Assembly (NCBI GenBank): GCA_035236585.1
Contig: CP141128.1
Coordinates: forward strand, 34,020,684 to 34,084,683
Length of the DNA stretch: 64,000 nucleotides
Reading direction: 5' to 3'
Origin: Warburgia ugandensis
Taxonomy: Eukaryota > Streptophyta > Magnoliopsida > Canellales > Canellaceae
The stretch's first letter is position 1. Every line of letters starts with the position of its first letter. Under the pieces are notes generated by a model. It did no database searches. It saw only the letters and a list, made by a program, of their open reading frames with translations, and was not told the DNA's origin. The position numbers and the translations under genes were made by a program. Below, piece by piece: positions 47,445 to 60,117 of this stretch.

Positions 47445-48895
47445 GTGTTGTATTACAAATTTCGAGGACAAAATTATTATAAGGGGGGAAGATTGTAATA
47501 ACCACAATTTTTGTAATTGATTGAGAAAAATCAATAAATTTTGAGTTTCAGATATTTCGGGCTGAAATATTAGGGTTATTTAGAATATACTTTTCATAAA
47601 AGTATAATCAAATAATAAGACATGTAAAATTGAAATTAAACTTAGCAAACCCTTCAAAATGACTATAGGCATGACAAATTCTGAATTTGGATGAAAAATC
47701 CTTAAGTTTCTTCATTTCTTGGACAAAAGGGTAAAATAGTAATTTTACCCAAAAATCAAAATCTCCCAAAAATCAAAACATGCGACATCAAAATTTAGAA
47801 TGTACTGAGAAATACAAATCCAATGCCACTAAGTACACTAAAATCCGAGATCATGGGAATAAAACTCAAAATTGTATACATATATGGCAAAATGGTCTTT
47901 TTACACCATGTGGGGCCCACATGAGGTCCACAAGGGACCCAAAAATGAATCTTATGAGTAGCCCATGTGAATTCATGGGTCAAAAAACACCAGATGATCT
48001 TGGGGATAAAAAATGGTGCATGGGGAAGAAAAAATGGAGCATGGGAGACTTCCACGCCATTTAATAATAAAAAATTAAATATTATAATCATGAAAAAAAG
48101 ACCAAAATGCCTATAAATATAACCCCAAAAGCCCTCCAAAAATGCTCATAAAATACTCACGAAATTTTCTTCACTCTCGCTGAAAAATTAGACCTAGCTC
48201 CCTCCCCAAAAACCCAAAATTTTCAAAAGATATCTTTCTTTTTAATTTCTTTTTCTTTTTTGATTAGAACAAGAGGCCTAAAATCAATTAGGCACACTGT
48301 TCCAGATCTGATTTTATTAATTTTACTGTCCAAAACTTCCCACCATATCTATTCTACAAAACCCCCAAAGCAATTTCAAGATCCAATGCTTCAAACAATG
48401 GGAATTTGCAGGAAAGGTGGATCTTAGGCCATATCTTTATCAACAAGGTATTCTTTTTAAATTGGGCATATAACCAAGGTTTTTTCTCCAATCAGGTAGG
48501 TGGGAATACTTTTTATAGATGTTTAATACTGGTTTATGTAATTTTTAGTTTACTGTAATTTATTTTGATGATAAACAAGGTAAAAATAAAGTAATAACAG
48601 AAACCTTAATTCAAGATTATAGAGTGCTCAGATCAAAATTTTGACTACACCAATAGATCCAGAAGGATCCAAAGCCCCTAGGGTAGAATTTTCACAATGA
48701 TCAGAGAAGGTTTGGTCCCTCAATTGAGAAGGGATTGATTGGATGGTCCAAACGGACTGTCCAATCTCCCGATCGGACAGATGATGTCCCGTGCGCGTCC
48801 ATGGATGCCCTGTGAGGGTGCTTCCGCATTTCATTGAAGCGGACGCGCCCGACGAAATGAACGCGTTTTGCCCAACTAATCTGGGCCGTGCGTTC

Positions 48896-51800
48896 TGTGG
48901 CGACCTAGGTTTTTATAACACATTTTATAATACATTTTGTAAAGATAGGGCCCTTAGAGTAAAAATTTTTCGCAAACCAAAGCAGCGGAAATTCTTTTCT
49001 TTCGAATTTGTTTTGTAAAACCTAAGTCACCACTTCATACATAACATAAGTAGAATTTTGTATAAGATAAAATTCCATTGAAGGAATATACTTTTATTAA
49101 ACTTCAGAATCCATCCAGTGGTTCCGCAAGACATGACCTTCATTGTATCCTTACAATACTTGTCCAAATATATAATCCAAATTACAAAGTTCAAAATTCA
49201 ATACATGTTCTAATACAATGTTTCGAGGGATATACCCTGATTACTTATTCTTCAATTGTTCTTCAAGTCTTGAGCTCCTAAGTCTCCTTCTTATACGAGA
49301 TATTGTAAACATTCGAACATTTACAATATCTCAGCAAGCTATGCTTGGTAGGGGATAAGAATGTAAGTGATTGACAGTATAATCTCAATATTCAAGTATC
49401 CCATAATTCGTTCTATCATAAACACATTCATTAATAACTATTAATTATAAGGACATCTCATTTCCTTGTCATTTGTGTTCACCTTTATACATACATATTG
49501 TATAAGGACAAATCCATTAAAAATGTAAAAATAATCAAGCATCATTTCTATACAAAGCTGATCAACTCTTTTCATTATAAGAGATTTGTATTTCAGCTAG
49601 ATTACTATACGGGAATTTCCCTTCTTGGGAAAAATATTGGTAATATACAATTACCTGACATTTCATCATGTCATCCCTTAAGGCATTTCACTATGCCAAT
49701 TTCATATGCATCATAGTGCAAAATAATCAAGGACTACTATGCTTGCCGATCCGATCCATCTGACACGCCGGATAACTGTTCTCAATAATCCACTTATACC
49801 ATTCTCGGTGGAAATTACAATATCCATGTCCATATGGGAGGACCATGGTCATCACGGTGGTGGCCTTCCCATAATTGCCCCACCCGACTTTTAGCCTTTC
49901 TTAGGCTTGGTATTCAATATCATCAAGTTTCAGAGAGTGGGTGGCCAAACCCTCTTAACTCTCCTAGCATAGCATCCCCAGGCTTATGCCTGTTTAAAAA
50001 CAAAACCCCAAGCCTCCAAGCTTGTATGTAAAATAATACTTATACATATCGAGACTATTTGTCTCTGTTTATCTAGGACTGGAATATTTTCTACTTTCCT
50101 ATTCACTTAGGGTTGTTCTCAATTCTCAACTTGACCATTTAATACTTATTTTCCTCATCATTTGGTTGGATCATATTTTAATTTGAGGTATTTACCTTAA
50201 TATATTGGTATCATACATGTCAATACTTCAAAACATAAGATCATGTATTAGACATGTATCTTCATGTAAAGGCATTCTTAATAATCCACCTACCTCACTA
50301 AGGTATTCTTACTCCTTGAAATCTGCCATAGTCTCGATCAACATATATCTGTCAAAACATATATATAATGTCAATTTTCTAATCAAGGGTACATACTACA
50401 TGGTCTTTTGATCATCCTTATGTAGGATGATCTGAATCTTTCTTCCTTGAATATCCTATATCCATGGGTTTAATATCATCTATACAAATACTATCTATAT
50501 CATACATAACAATCTAATTTACCTAGATGTTTCTTTTTCCTTATTGTTTTTGATCATACAAGATCTCATCTTGTTTGATCATCCTTATCTCACTTACTAT
50601 TTTTATTAGGGTTAGATAATTTGCTATCTTTTTATGTTCTTATTATTATTCAACCAAGCTTAGTGTCTTACTTGGTTGAAGATAATTTATTTCTTCCTAT
50701 CACTAGACAACTCCTCCTTATTTCAGGATGACCGGTACTTACCAGTTAAAGTCTGCTCAAAAAGTGGTTAATACAACCCTCATGTAAGGAGGCGTTTAGA
50801 CCTTTCTTACGTCAATGGGAGGTGAGGGAAAAGCACTTGGCTCTTGTATACCCCTATAACCACAATGTTCGAGTCCACTTTGAGTGGTACTAGCTCAACC
50901 TTTGACAAGGTTCCTATGAGCTCTTTACCTTAAGTCCCTTCTCTAATTGATTTTAATTAATTTCCATGGATATGCACAATGTCATCCATGGATGTTCATT
51001 ATTTTCCTATTTTGGGCCAAGGAAATGATAAATCATTCCTTATATTGTCCTACTAACTATAGCCCTTACTAAGTCAAAATCATTCATTCATCTTAGTTGT
51101 CCATGAATTTCTATATTTCATTAGTTTACATTTTTGGTGATTTATGCTCCTTATATCTTAACAATTACTTAACAATTGAATTAAATATGACAATAAGTAA
51201 ATCATCAACTTGAAAGCATAAATCAAATATAAATTTAACAACTAAGTACTAACATTCTTCCTACGAATATAACTTAAGCTAGTGAAATAAAACTAACATG
51301 ATCCTAAGATAATCAAATCTACTAAAAAATTACTCATTTAGGGCATATCATACTAAAATTTAAAGATTACACTATCATGCTTTCTAACTTAGAACATACA
51401 TCACATTTACACTTCTATATCCAATAAAAGACAATTAAAACTTAAAACATAAATCACATTTAAACTTATATATCCAATAAAAGACAATTAAACTAATTTT
51501 ATTAAGATTATTATAAACCTTTAAATATGATCCAACCATTAGATCTTAGGTGTTTTCCTTTAGATTAAGGGTTTTAATTAACTTTAGGGCTTTTAATCCA
51601 TTAAGATCCAAAAATCATATCCACATGATTTTGTCACATTTCATCCATGATCTAACTGGATTCCATCATCATATCACCCCTTTAATCCATCCCAAGGATG
51701 CGATCATACTTGATCTCATTGATCAAGTGGGTCCCTTTGTATATTTTTATTTTTATTTTAGGGTTTTTCTACCATAAAGGGTAGATCCCTTATTTTATCC

Positions 51801-53300
51801 AAGATCTGTCCAAATTAACCATAGATATTACTTTATTATATTATTATATCATCACTAAAATAAATTTCCAAGATCTGATCACCTCAGATCTTGAAGATCT
51901 TAGAAATTGGACACTTATTTAGAAAAATACAGAAAAATACAGAAATAAATTTTAGAAATATTATGACTTCATTAGAAACTAGACATTACAAGCTTTCCAT
52001 AGCTTCTTTCTGATCTCAATTTGGAGTTCATATGACTCCACAATCTTAAATTGAAGTTTTCACCATTCCTAGGGTCTAGATTTGATCTGGGCCCACCAGA
52101 ATTAATCTCTCTCAATTGAGGGTCCAAACCTTGTTAGATTTTCTTGAAAATTGTATCCTAGGGGTTTTTTGACCCTCCTGGATTGATTGGAAAGCTCAGA
52201 ATTTCAATCTGAGCTCTCTATCACCATAATTTGAAGGGGCTGGTATTTACTTTATTTTTACCATTTTTCATTCAAATTAAATTACAGAAAAATAAAAATT
52301 ATACTAAAACATAATAAATATGAATGGGAAGTAATTCCACCTACCTGATTGGAGAAAAACAATATAATTGATGCCCAATTTGAGAGAATTACCGGTTGAT
52401 GATAATATAGCCCGATTATCCACCTTTTTGTGATTTTCTGTTGTTGGAACCGTTGGATCTTGAAATTGATTTGGGGATTTTGTATATACTGTAGTATAGG
52501 ATGTTATGGACGGTGGAATTGATGAGATTCTTCCTGGAACGGAGTGCCTAATTGAATTTAGGTCTCTTGTTCCAATTAGAAAGAGGAGAGAGAAATAAGG
52601 AAAAGAGAGTTTGGGGAGGGATGAAGGGGAATTTGGGGCTGAAATTCCAGGAAGGTTTGGAAATTTCGTGGTTAAGGTTGTGAAAATTTTTGGAAATTTT
52701 TGGGACATATTTATAGCCAAATTTGAATTTTTTATCATTTCTTTTGATAAGATATTTTATTACTTTAGAATTTTTAATTACTAATGCATTCTCCACTCCC
52801 ACTACAATCTCCACTACTATCTCCACTACCAGCAATAATGCATTGAGAAATTATTGGTGCTTCTAGAAACTTGGCCCACTTTGTGGGCCCCACTTTTTAT
52901 GTGAAAAGACCTTTTTGCCCTTTTTAACTCTAAAATTGGAGAATAATAGGCAATATTTGTCCGAACTCAGAATCGAGCGTACTTAGTGGCGTTGGAATCG
53001 TATTTCTAAGTACTTCATGAATATTGAGGTCTTATTTCTTGGATATGGGATATGGGTAAAATTACCATTTTACCCCCAAATGGAAAAATTAAGGAATTTT
53101 CATTTTAACTCAGAATTGAACGTACTTAATGTTGTTACGATCAGTTTTCCAAGTACATCCATAATTTTTATTTTTTAATTTATAATATAATCTCTATAAA
53201 AAGAGAATTTTCAATAACCTAATATTCCAGCCCAGAATTTCTAAAAATTCAAACTTTATTAATTTTCCTTAATAATTTACAAAAATTCGGGGTCATTACA
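48896..53300 (-). mobile_element. Solo LTR (4,405 bp), TGTAATGACCCCG family
   Basis: On the minus strand it starts TGTAATGACCCCGAATTTTT at 53300 and ends 'taggtcgccaca' at 48896. Flanks are CGTTC (48891-48895) and AGTTC (53301-53305), a 5-bp target duplication with one later change. The uninterrupted target in the sister LTR reads 'cattcgttgggcccag' near 39531, which fits. It contains a TATA box (52718-52725), a long C/T-rich leader, the second hairpin (50410-50432) and the TGAG/CTCA hairpin (49297-49333). No internal region. It is the long form of the solo LTR at 28350-30812. Confidence 0.9.
52718..52725 (-). promoter_or_regulatory. TATA box (TATAAATA) of minus-strand solo LTR
   Basis: Reads TATAAATA on the minus strand, ~575 bp from the LTR start; the same distance as in the chromovirus LTR at 38751 (565 bp). 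Confidence 0.6.
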
Positions 53301-55951
53301 AGTTCCTTGGGCCCAGATCAAATCAAGGCCATATGAAGGACTGTGAACTTCCAGATCCAATTCGGAGTCATCTGAACTCCAAATTAAGATCAGAAAGAAG
53401 CTATAGAAAGCTTAAAACCTCTATTTTCTGATGAAATGATAAAATGGACTTAATATCTAGTAAAACTTTCTGTATTAAAGAAACAAGTTTCTAATTACTT
53501 AGATCTTCAAGATCTGAGATTATCAGATCTTGAAAATATGTTTTACTAATGCTATACTATTGAAATAAAGTGAGATCAATGGTTTATTTGGACATATATG
53601 AGATATATTAAGGGATCTACCCATTATGGTAGAAAACCCCTAAAAATACAAAGGGACCCACTTGATCAATGAGATCAAGTGTGATCAGATCCTTGGGTTG
53701 GATAAAATGAATGTTGATATAATGAAATCTAAGAAATCATGGATGGATTATGAGAAAAATGGTTTAATATGATTTTTGGACCTTAATAAAGAAAATCCCC
53801 TAAATATAACTAATACCCTTAATCAAAGGAAAAGATCTAAGATCTAATGGTTGGATGATAAGTAAAGGTTTCTAAAAATGTTAATGTAATTAGTTTCATT
53901 TTATATAATAGCATTTTAAATATGATTATGTTATAAAGCAAGTTAGTATAGCATTTAGACTTTAGCATGATATGTGATTTCATTGTTGCTAGATTTAATT
54001 ATCTTAGGGGCACTTTAGTATGATTTCATGTCATTCTAACTTAGGACAATGCTAGAATTTAATATAAGTTTATACTATAGTATGAGATTATACCTTAAGT
54101 TCATGTTAGTTTAAATTGAGTTATTAAGGTATATTAGTTGGAAATCATGTTAGAGTAATTTTAAGTACCTTGTCTCATTATCATTAAATGTTAAATTATG
54201 TAGTTTTATGCTTTGAATTTGTAATTCATTTATGGTTAAATATTATTAGTAGATCTACTTGTTATGAGATAAAGAGTATAAAACATCAAAAATGTATTCT
54301 AATGAGAAAGTAGAGTTTCATGACACAAATAATAATGGAGTACTTTGGACCTAATTCCTAAGGGCTATAATTAGCAGGACAATATAAGGATTATCAAATC
54401 CTTGGCCCAAACTAGGAGAAGAATAATAAACCCCATGAATGACATTATAAATATTCATGGCCTTAATTAAAATCCATTAGAAAGAGTATTTAGGGTAAAC
54501 ATGCTTATAGGAACGTTATGAAAGGTTGAGCTATGGTCATTCTAGTGAATGATGAACATAGTGGTTAAGGGGGTTATCTAATAGAGCCTCGCTCTTCCCC
54601 TACCTTCTGTTGACGTTTGTGAGGTCTAAATGCCTCCTTACATGAGGATTGAAGTAACCACTTTGTGTTCACCCATTCAGCTAGTAAGCCTTAGCCAATT
54701 GGAAATAAGAGTAGTCCAGATTTAGGCTTGAATAAGTTACCTTCAACCAGCACATTAACTGGTTGAATAATAATAATAAGAGCATAAATGGTTATAAATT
54801 ACCTAACCCTAATAAAAATAGTAAGTAAGATAAGGATGATCAAACAAGATCCATTAGATCTTGGATGATCAAGAACAATAAGAATAAGAATACTATATTG
54901 TACTTAGTATGCATGTTTATTAGTATGCTTATTATAGTTCATTATATTAGATAATCCAAACCCTTGATCAAAGATGATTCAAGGAAGAAAACCAAGATCA
55001 TCCTCTATAGGGATGATCCAATAACTGAACTTAGATTAAAGAAGAACTAGATGACAGAAGATCTAGGACCTTGATCTTTATCAACATGTGTAGATAGTCA
55101 ATCAATGGATCTATGAAAGATCAAGATCAAGGCTGCTCCTCTTATTTCCAATTGGCCCAAACATGATTTCAGCCCTAAGTTAATAGATATATGGTATTGT
55201 AAGAGGAACAATCTAGATTTAGGCTTGAATAAGTTACCATCTTAATCAAACACATATAAGATGGTTACGGACTAAACTATAAGTCAATAGGGAACTAGAA
55301 AATATTTCAGCCCTAAGTAAACAGATATATGGTCTGATATATATAAAATCTATTTTACATACAAGCTTGGAGGCTTGTGAGTTTGTTTTCATGGGCATAA
55401 GCCTAGGGGAATGCTATTGCTAGAGGAGTTATGAGGGTTTGGCCACCCGCTCCTTGAAATTTGATGATATGATGATACCCTGCCCAATGAGAGGCTAAAA
55501 GTCGGGTGGTGGCAATCATGGGAAGGTCACCACTATGAAAGTCTTGCCCCCCCATACGGGCAGTGTCACGACCCGGGTTTTCTCATGCATTTTTAAATGC
55601 AATATGTAATTCCTGTGGCAATGCATCCCTATTTGAAAACCATTTTATAAAAACCATGCAATGCAGCGGAAAATCTTTAGTTTTAAACTCATTTTGAAAA
55701 CCCCGAGTGTCATTTACTTTCACAACAACCAAAGTAGTTTGTGAAAAACTTTAGAAATCATAAGTGTTTTCCCAGGTCTATCCAGTCATAGCTCACAACC
55801 CAACTGTAAATAAATACAAATACATATCCAAAGGGTAGAGTGTTTACTTACATGTATGATTGTCTCCTTTGTTTATTCACTTGCTTGTAGCACTAACATA
55901 GGTGTCCTCTACTCATGGGTGGAACTATCTTGAAAAATGTTAAGGATAGGG

Positions 55952-55970
55952 TGAGTATATATTATACTCA
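55952..55970 (-). other. LTR hairpin, third stem variant (TGAGTATA/TATACTCA)
   Basis: Eight-bp arms around a 3-nt loop, about 390-405 bp before the LTR 3' end, preceded on the minus strand by 'ctcctac' as in the other LTRs ('cccctacc'). The TGAG and CTCA ends are kept while the middle of the stem differs on both sides. Confidence 0.75.
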
Positions 55971-56659
55971 GTAGGAGTCTATCACTACTAGTTTTACAAT
56001 GCATGCTATGTTTAAAATCATATGCTCTTTAAAACATGTGCATGTTCGAACAATCATGGTCAATATCAATATTAAAAACCATTGTCGAATTGGAATACTG
56101 ACGAATTAAAGAAGTAGCATAATCCAAGTCGAAAGTATCATATATCATAAACATAATGATATGCATAAGATGCTCAACTGAATCCAACTCATGGATATCT
56201 GGTATGGTATGGTCGACCAACCTCATATCATGCAATATGCAATTGTTTGCAAAACATGTCTATCCATAATGTATTAAATCATATGCATGCTGAATTCATT
56301 TATATGCTAAACAAGCCATAAAATAAGTCATGCTAAACAAGTTATATAATTTATACTTAAAACATGCATTCAAAACAATCATGGCTCTTTTTAAAAAGTC
56401 TAGTAGCGATAGAGCACCTACTTCAAAGTCTCCTGGAGTCGCGTCCTTTATCACTCAACCCATCCCTGGGTCTCATTTATAAACTCCTAGGTATGAATGA
56501 ATACAAGGAGTCCTTATTAATTTCAATCTATTTAGACATTGATTGTTAGATTTGCCTTTTAGGGTCCATGGGTCCTTGCTTAATTCATTGTCAAGCTGGG
56601 TCCTATGATGTGGATCTACTATCGCATGGCTAACTCTGTAAATTGTCCTCTAATCCTAT

Positions 56660-57430
56660 CTTTAAAGTCTCATTAGGTCTGCGTGTCCCAGTTCTCAGGA
56701 CACCCATGCATCCTGGTTGGACCGCGACCGCCTCACATGCGTGCGCACCCAAAGGCCATGCCAGGGACTGTATTTTGCACATGCACATGCATGCTCAAGT
56801 GACATGCTATGATGCACATCATCGCACGGACGCACCTTGTAGCATGGCGCGTCTCAACTCCCAGGGCACCCTGTGCGTCCTGGTCGAGCCATGACTCGTG
56901 CTCCATGTTGCGCGCGTACCCGAAGGCCGCACCTGGGACAGTGTACGCACTGTCATACAGCTAGAACCCATGCTAGGGACCCAGTCCCAGGCGTAGGTGG
57001 AGCATGGCATCCCTGGGATGCTTGGTTCGTGCAAAGCCAGTTGGAACTAGCTGGGTTGTTTTCCAGTCAGGAAATTTGGCTGGAAAAACCAGCTGGAAAC
57101 ACTAGGTTCAGCATGGTTCTAGCCTGAAAGGGGAAGAACCAAGAGAAAGGGAAGAACAGGCTTACCTGGGCAGCTTGAGGATGCCTATCGCCGGTGGTAG
57201 AGCCCATTCCGGTTCTGAAACCCTTTGTCACCGAAAAAAACTCGATGAAGGTGGAAACCCCATTGCCAAGACTGGAAAAAAGAGAGGGTCATGGGGAAAA
57301 TGGCAATGGCCGGCCTAACTTGGGCCTGGCCGTTGCCGAAAAATGCAGAGGGAACTGGGTTGAGACAGGTTTCTGATTTTTGCTGAAAACCCCAGTCCCA
57401 AAATCGCCAGAAACCGTGTTTTCGTGAGGG
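56660..57430 (-). other. GC/CpG-rich leader zone of solo LTR
   Basis: Contains 'gcgcgcgtacccgaaggccg', repeated phrases of the type 'ccagttctcaggacacccatg' / 'caactcccagggcaccctgt' (near 56688 and 56850, about 160 bp apart) and 'ggccggcctaa'. Much more GC-rich than the rest of the window. The overlapping open frames (56643-57127, 57185-57577) lack any recognisable domain and I take them as composition effects. Confidence 0.6.
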
Positions 57431-57441
57431 GGGAGATGGGG

Positions 57442-57449
57442 CTTTTATA
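57442..57449 (-). promoter_or_regulatory. TATA box (TATAAAAG) of solo LTR
   Basis: On the minus strand 'cccctctataaaagccccat', about 410 bp from the LTR start, followed by a C-rich leader ('ctcccccctcacg'). A convincing RNA polymerase II promoter core. Confidence 0.7.
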
Positions 57450-58747
57450 GAGGGGAGAAGGTGGTGCCCCTCAATGGCACTGCCGCCATTTCCCCTGGTG
57501 TGTTCTGGAGAAATTGGGAGAAAAAGGGTTTCTGGAGAAGTCTGGAGGTGGAAGACAACAGGTGGTGCCGTTATCAAAATGGCCCCTTGCGTTTTTCATC
57601 TTTTTCGTTTTTCTGTTTAAATTACAAAACTGCCCATGATCTTTAAACGGCCGTAACTTCTTCATACGAACTCCGTTTTCGGCAGTGTTTGAGGAGTTGG
57701 ATTCCATTTTTCAAGTAGAATCTAATGGTACTAAGTTTCCTCACAAATTTCTTTGTTTACTATTTTAAATAAAGTGAAACATTTAACTCAGTTCATTTCC
57801 TATAGAATGTCCAATTTTATTTTATTTTTTAAATAGCCTAAATTGCTCGGGTATTACAGGCAGTGACATAATATTTTCCACCATGGTATCAGTGGTGAAC
57901 AGGACAGTTATCCAAGCGCGCTAGTACGGATCAAACTGCAGCATAGCAACCTTTCTGATTATTTTGCACTGGGATGCATATGAGAATAGGCATAGTGAAA
58001 TGCCTTATGTTGTAGCATAATGAAATGCTAGGTAATTGTATATTACCAATATTTCCCAAGAAGGAAAATTTCTAGTATAAAATTAGTTGAAATACTAAAT
58101 TCTTAAAATGAAGAGAATTGATCAGCTTAGTTGGGAATGATATTTGACTATTTTCACAAATTTAACTGGTTTACCCATGAAGGGTATGTATGTATATAGA
58201 TATACATAACTTACAAAGTAAAGAGTATGTTTAAAGATAATGAGATTATGAAGTATTGGAATTACCTTGTCAATTATTATGCTTCTTGAATCCCCTACCA
58301 AGCATTGCTTGCTGAGATATTGTAATTGTTGCAATATCTCATATACAGGGAAGGAGAGTTAGGAGCTGAAGACGATAGAAGACTTGAGGAGAATAATCTT
58401 CAAGGTGTACCCTTGAAGACATGTATTTTTCTTTGTTGAGAGTTTTATTGTATAGTGAGCTTGAGTTTTCAATTATGTAATTTGGACAAGTACTGTAATA
58501 GATTTGGCTGTACTGTGAACCACTAGATGGATCCTGGAATTTCATAAAAGTATATTCCTTCAATGGAATTTTATTTTGTACACAAATTGTACTTATGTTA
58601 TGTATGAAGTGGTGACTTGGGTATTCAAAACAAGTTCTAAAAAAAAGAATTTTTGTTGCTTTGTTTTGCGAAAAAATTTTACACTCATAAGGGCCCTGCC
58701 TTTCAAAATACTTTACAAATCATGTTACAAAAACTCGGGTCGTCACA

Positions 58748-59451
58748 TGATCATCATAATTTTAGCTGATCTTGTATTTGTCTTTCTGTGATCATATCTA
58801 TCCTCTTTTAGGATTTGTCTGATCATTTCATTATGACCCTTGATTAAAATGTAGGGGTCAAGATTTCTTTGTATTCCTTAATCCTAACTAATCTATCTCT
58901 CTTAGATCATTTTTCTTATATATAACAATTGATCTATAAATTTGACTATTGGATTGGCTCCTAATCTATTAGATCTTAAGTTTCTAAACTATTTTCTAAT
59001 CTTAATTCTTCATTTACATCTCATTAATCTTTGATCATTTCTTAAGTTAATGATCTTCATATTTATAGATTTTTTTATATTTTTTCTACATCTTTGATCA
59101 CTTCATGGCTGTTTATCAAAATCAATGGTTTAAATCTTATATCTTCTAATTTTCATTGATCTTAGTTTCATCTAAGATCCATTTCATTTTTCAAAGTATG
59201 ATCTATTAATCTTAAATCTCCCCTTGATCATCCTTGATCATCATGATCTTTCATTTGATGTTCCTTGATCAAAATCATCTTACTTAATGGCTAGTCTTGA
59301 TCCTTGAAGCCTTTGAATGTTAATTTATGGTCTACATCACTTGTTATGTCTTGATCTTGACTACTTTATATATATATATATATATATTTGACTACTGCTT
59401 ACCAGCTAGGTTCTACTCAAAAAGTGGTTGATATAGTCCTCATGTTAGGAG
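58748..59451 (-). mobile_element. Minus-strand LTR remnant
   Basis: Directly after the chromovirus LTR end. 58748-58990 is a diverged match of 27580-27800 ('gatcatcataa', 'gatttgtctgatcattt'), and 59398-59451 ('gcttaccagctagg', 'ctcaaaaagtggttgatat', 'cctcatgttaggagg') matches 50733-50790 in the minus-strand solo LTR. It is therefore a piece of a related LTR read on the minus strand. GATC is very frequent. Passes abruptly into satellite 2 at about 59452. Confidence 0.65.
59367..59387. repeat. (TA)n microsatellite
   Basis: About ten TA units inside the LTR remnant. Confidence 0.9.
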
Positions 59452-60117
59452 GCATGGGACTTCAAAGTCAGGGCTATTTCATTAATTAAAAGTGAAAAAG
59501 AAAATATATAAACCTCAGGGGGCCATTTCGATAATGCTGGGGTTCGTTGGTGTAACAACCTAAAATTTTTTCTACTCCATGATTAGGTTAGGAGTTATTA
59601 GGAAGTATATCTTTTAATAGCATAATAATTTTGAATTAAAACTGAAACCATTAGATAGTACTCAGAAAATGGAATCCAACGAGCCAAGGAATGCTGAAAA
59701 TAGAGTTCGTATGAAGGTGTTATGGGACTTCAAAGTCAGGGCTATGTCATTAATTAAAAGTGCAAAAAAAGATATAGAAAGCTCAGGCGGCCACTTCTAT
59801 AATGGTGGTGCTCGCTAGTGTAATAATCTTAAAATTTTACTATTCCATGATTAGGTTATGAGTTTTTAAGAAGTAGATCTTTTAATAGCTTAATAATCTT
59901 GAATTAAAACTGAAACCATTAGATAGTACTCAAAAAATGGAAGCCTACAAGCCATGGAATGCTGAAAATAGAGTCCATATGAAGAAGTTATGGGACTTCA
60001 AAGTAAGGGCTATTTCATCAATTAAAAGGAAAAAAACACAAAAACCTCAGGGGCCAATTTTACTATTCCATGACCAGGATATGAGGTTTCAAGAAGTATA
60101 TCTTTTAATAGGAAAAT

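Larger units (their letters stand above)
42850..47493 (+). mobile_element. Chromovirus internal region B (Tekay/Del-like, broken)
   Basis: Second internal region of the tandem complex, with the same order of parts as region A and a canonical primer site (TGGTATCAGAGC, 42852-42863). It is the better preserved of the two, with long uninterrupted stretches over RT to integrase and integrase to chromodomain, but it still has roughly eight breaks and is a fossil. The upstream LTR is shared with A; the downstream LTR starts at 47494. Confidence 0.9.
55564..57858 (-). mobile_element. Solo LTR (2,295 bp), TGTAATACCCG family
   Basis: On the minus strand it starts TGTAATACCCGAGC at 57858 and ends 'gggtcgtgaca' at 55564. 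GGCAG is at 55559-55563 and 57859-57863, a perfect 5-bp target duplication; removing the LTR restores 'acgggcagtgacataat', as read uninterrupted near 41961. Its first ~320 bp are related to satellite 2 (for example 'aaaatggaatccaac' and 'gagttcgtatgaagaagtta'). TATA box at 57442-57449, GC-rich leader 56660-57430, and the hairpin TGAGTATA/TATACTCA at 55952-55970. No internal region. The perfect duplication and CpG content suggest the youngest insertion here. Confidence 0.92.
47494..58747 (+). repeat. 3' LTR of chromovirus complex, split by two solo LTRs
   Basis: LTR sequence lies at 47494-48895, about 53301-55563 and 57859-58747; together about 4.54 kb, in line with the 4,664-bp middle LTR. 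Begins TGTAATAACCACAA after the polypurine tract and ends 'gtcgtcaca'. It has the TATA box (48112-48119), GATCATCC hairpin (54996-55018), TGAG/CTCA hairpin (58313-58341) and AATAAAA-like signal near 58544. The gaps are filled by minus-strand solo LTRs at 48896-53300 and 55564-57858. It differs from the middle LTR by roughly 3% over a conserved 185-bp stretch and by about 10% in a less conserved one, by eye. Confidence 0.88.

Noticed and set aside
57185-57577. 130-codon minus-strand open frame in the GC-rich part of a solo LTR
   Set aside because: It begins upstream of the TATA box at 57442-57449, overlaps equally long frames on the other strand, and has no recognisable domain; GC-rich DNA has few chance stops.
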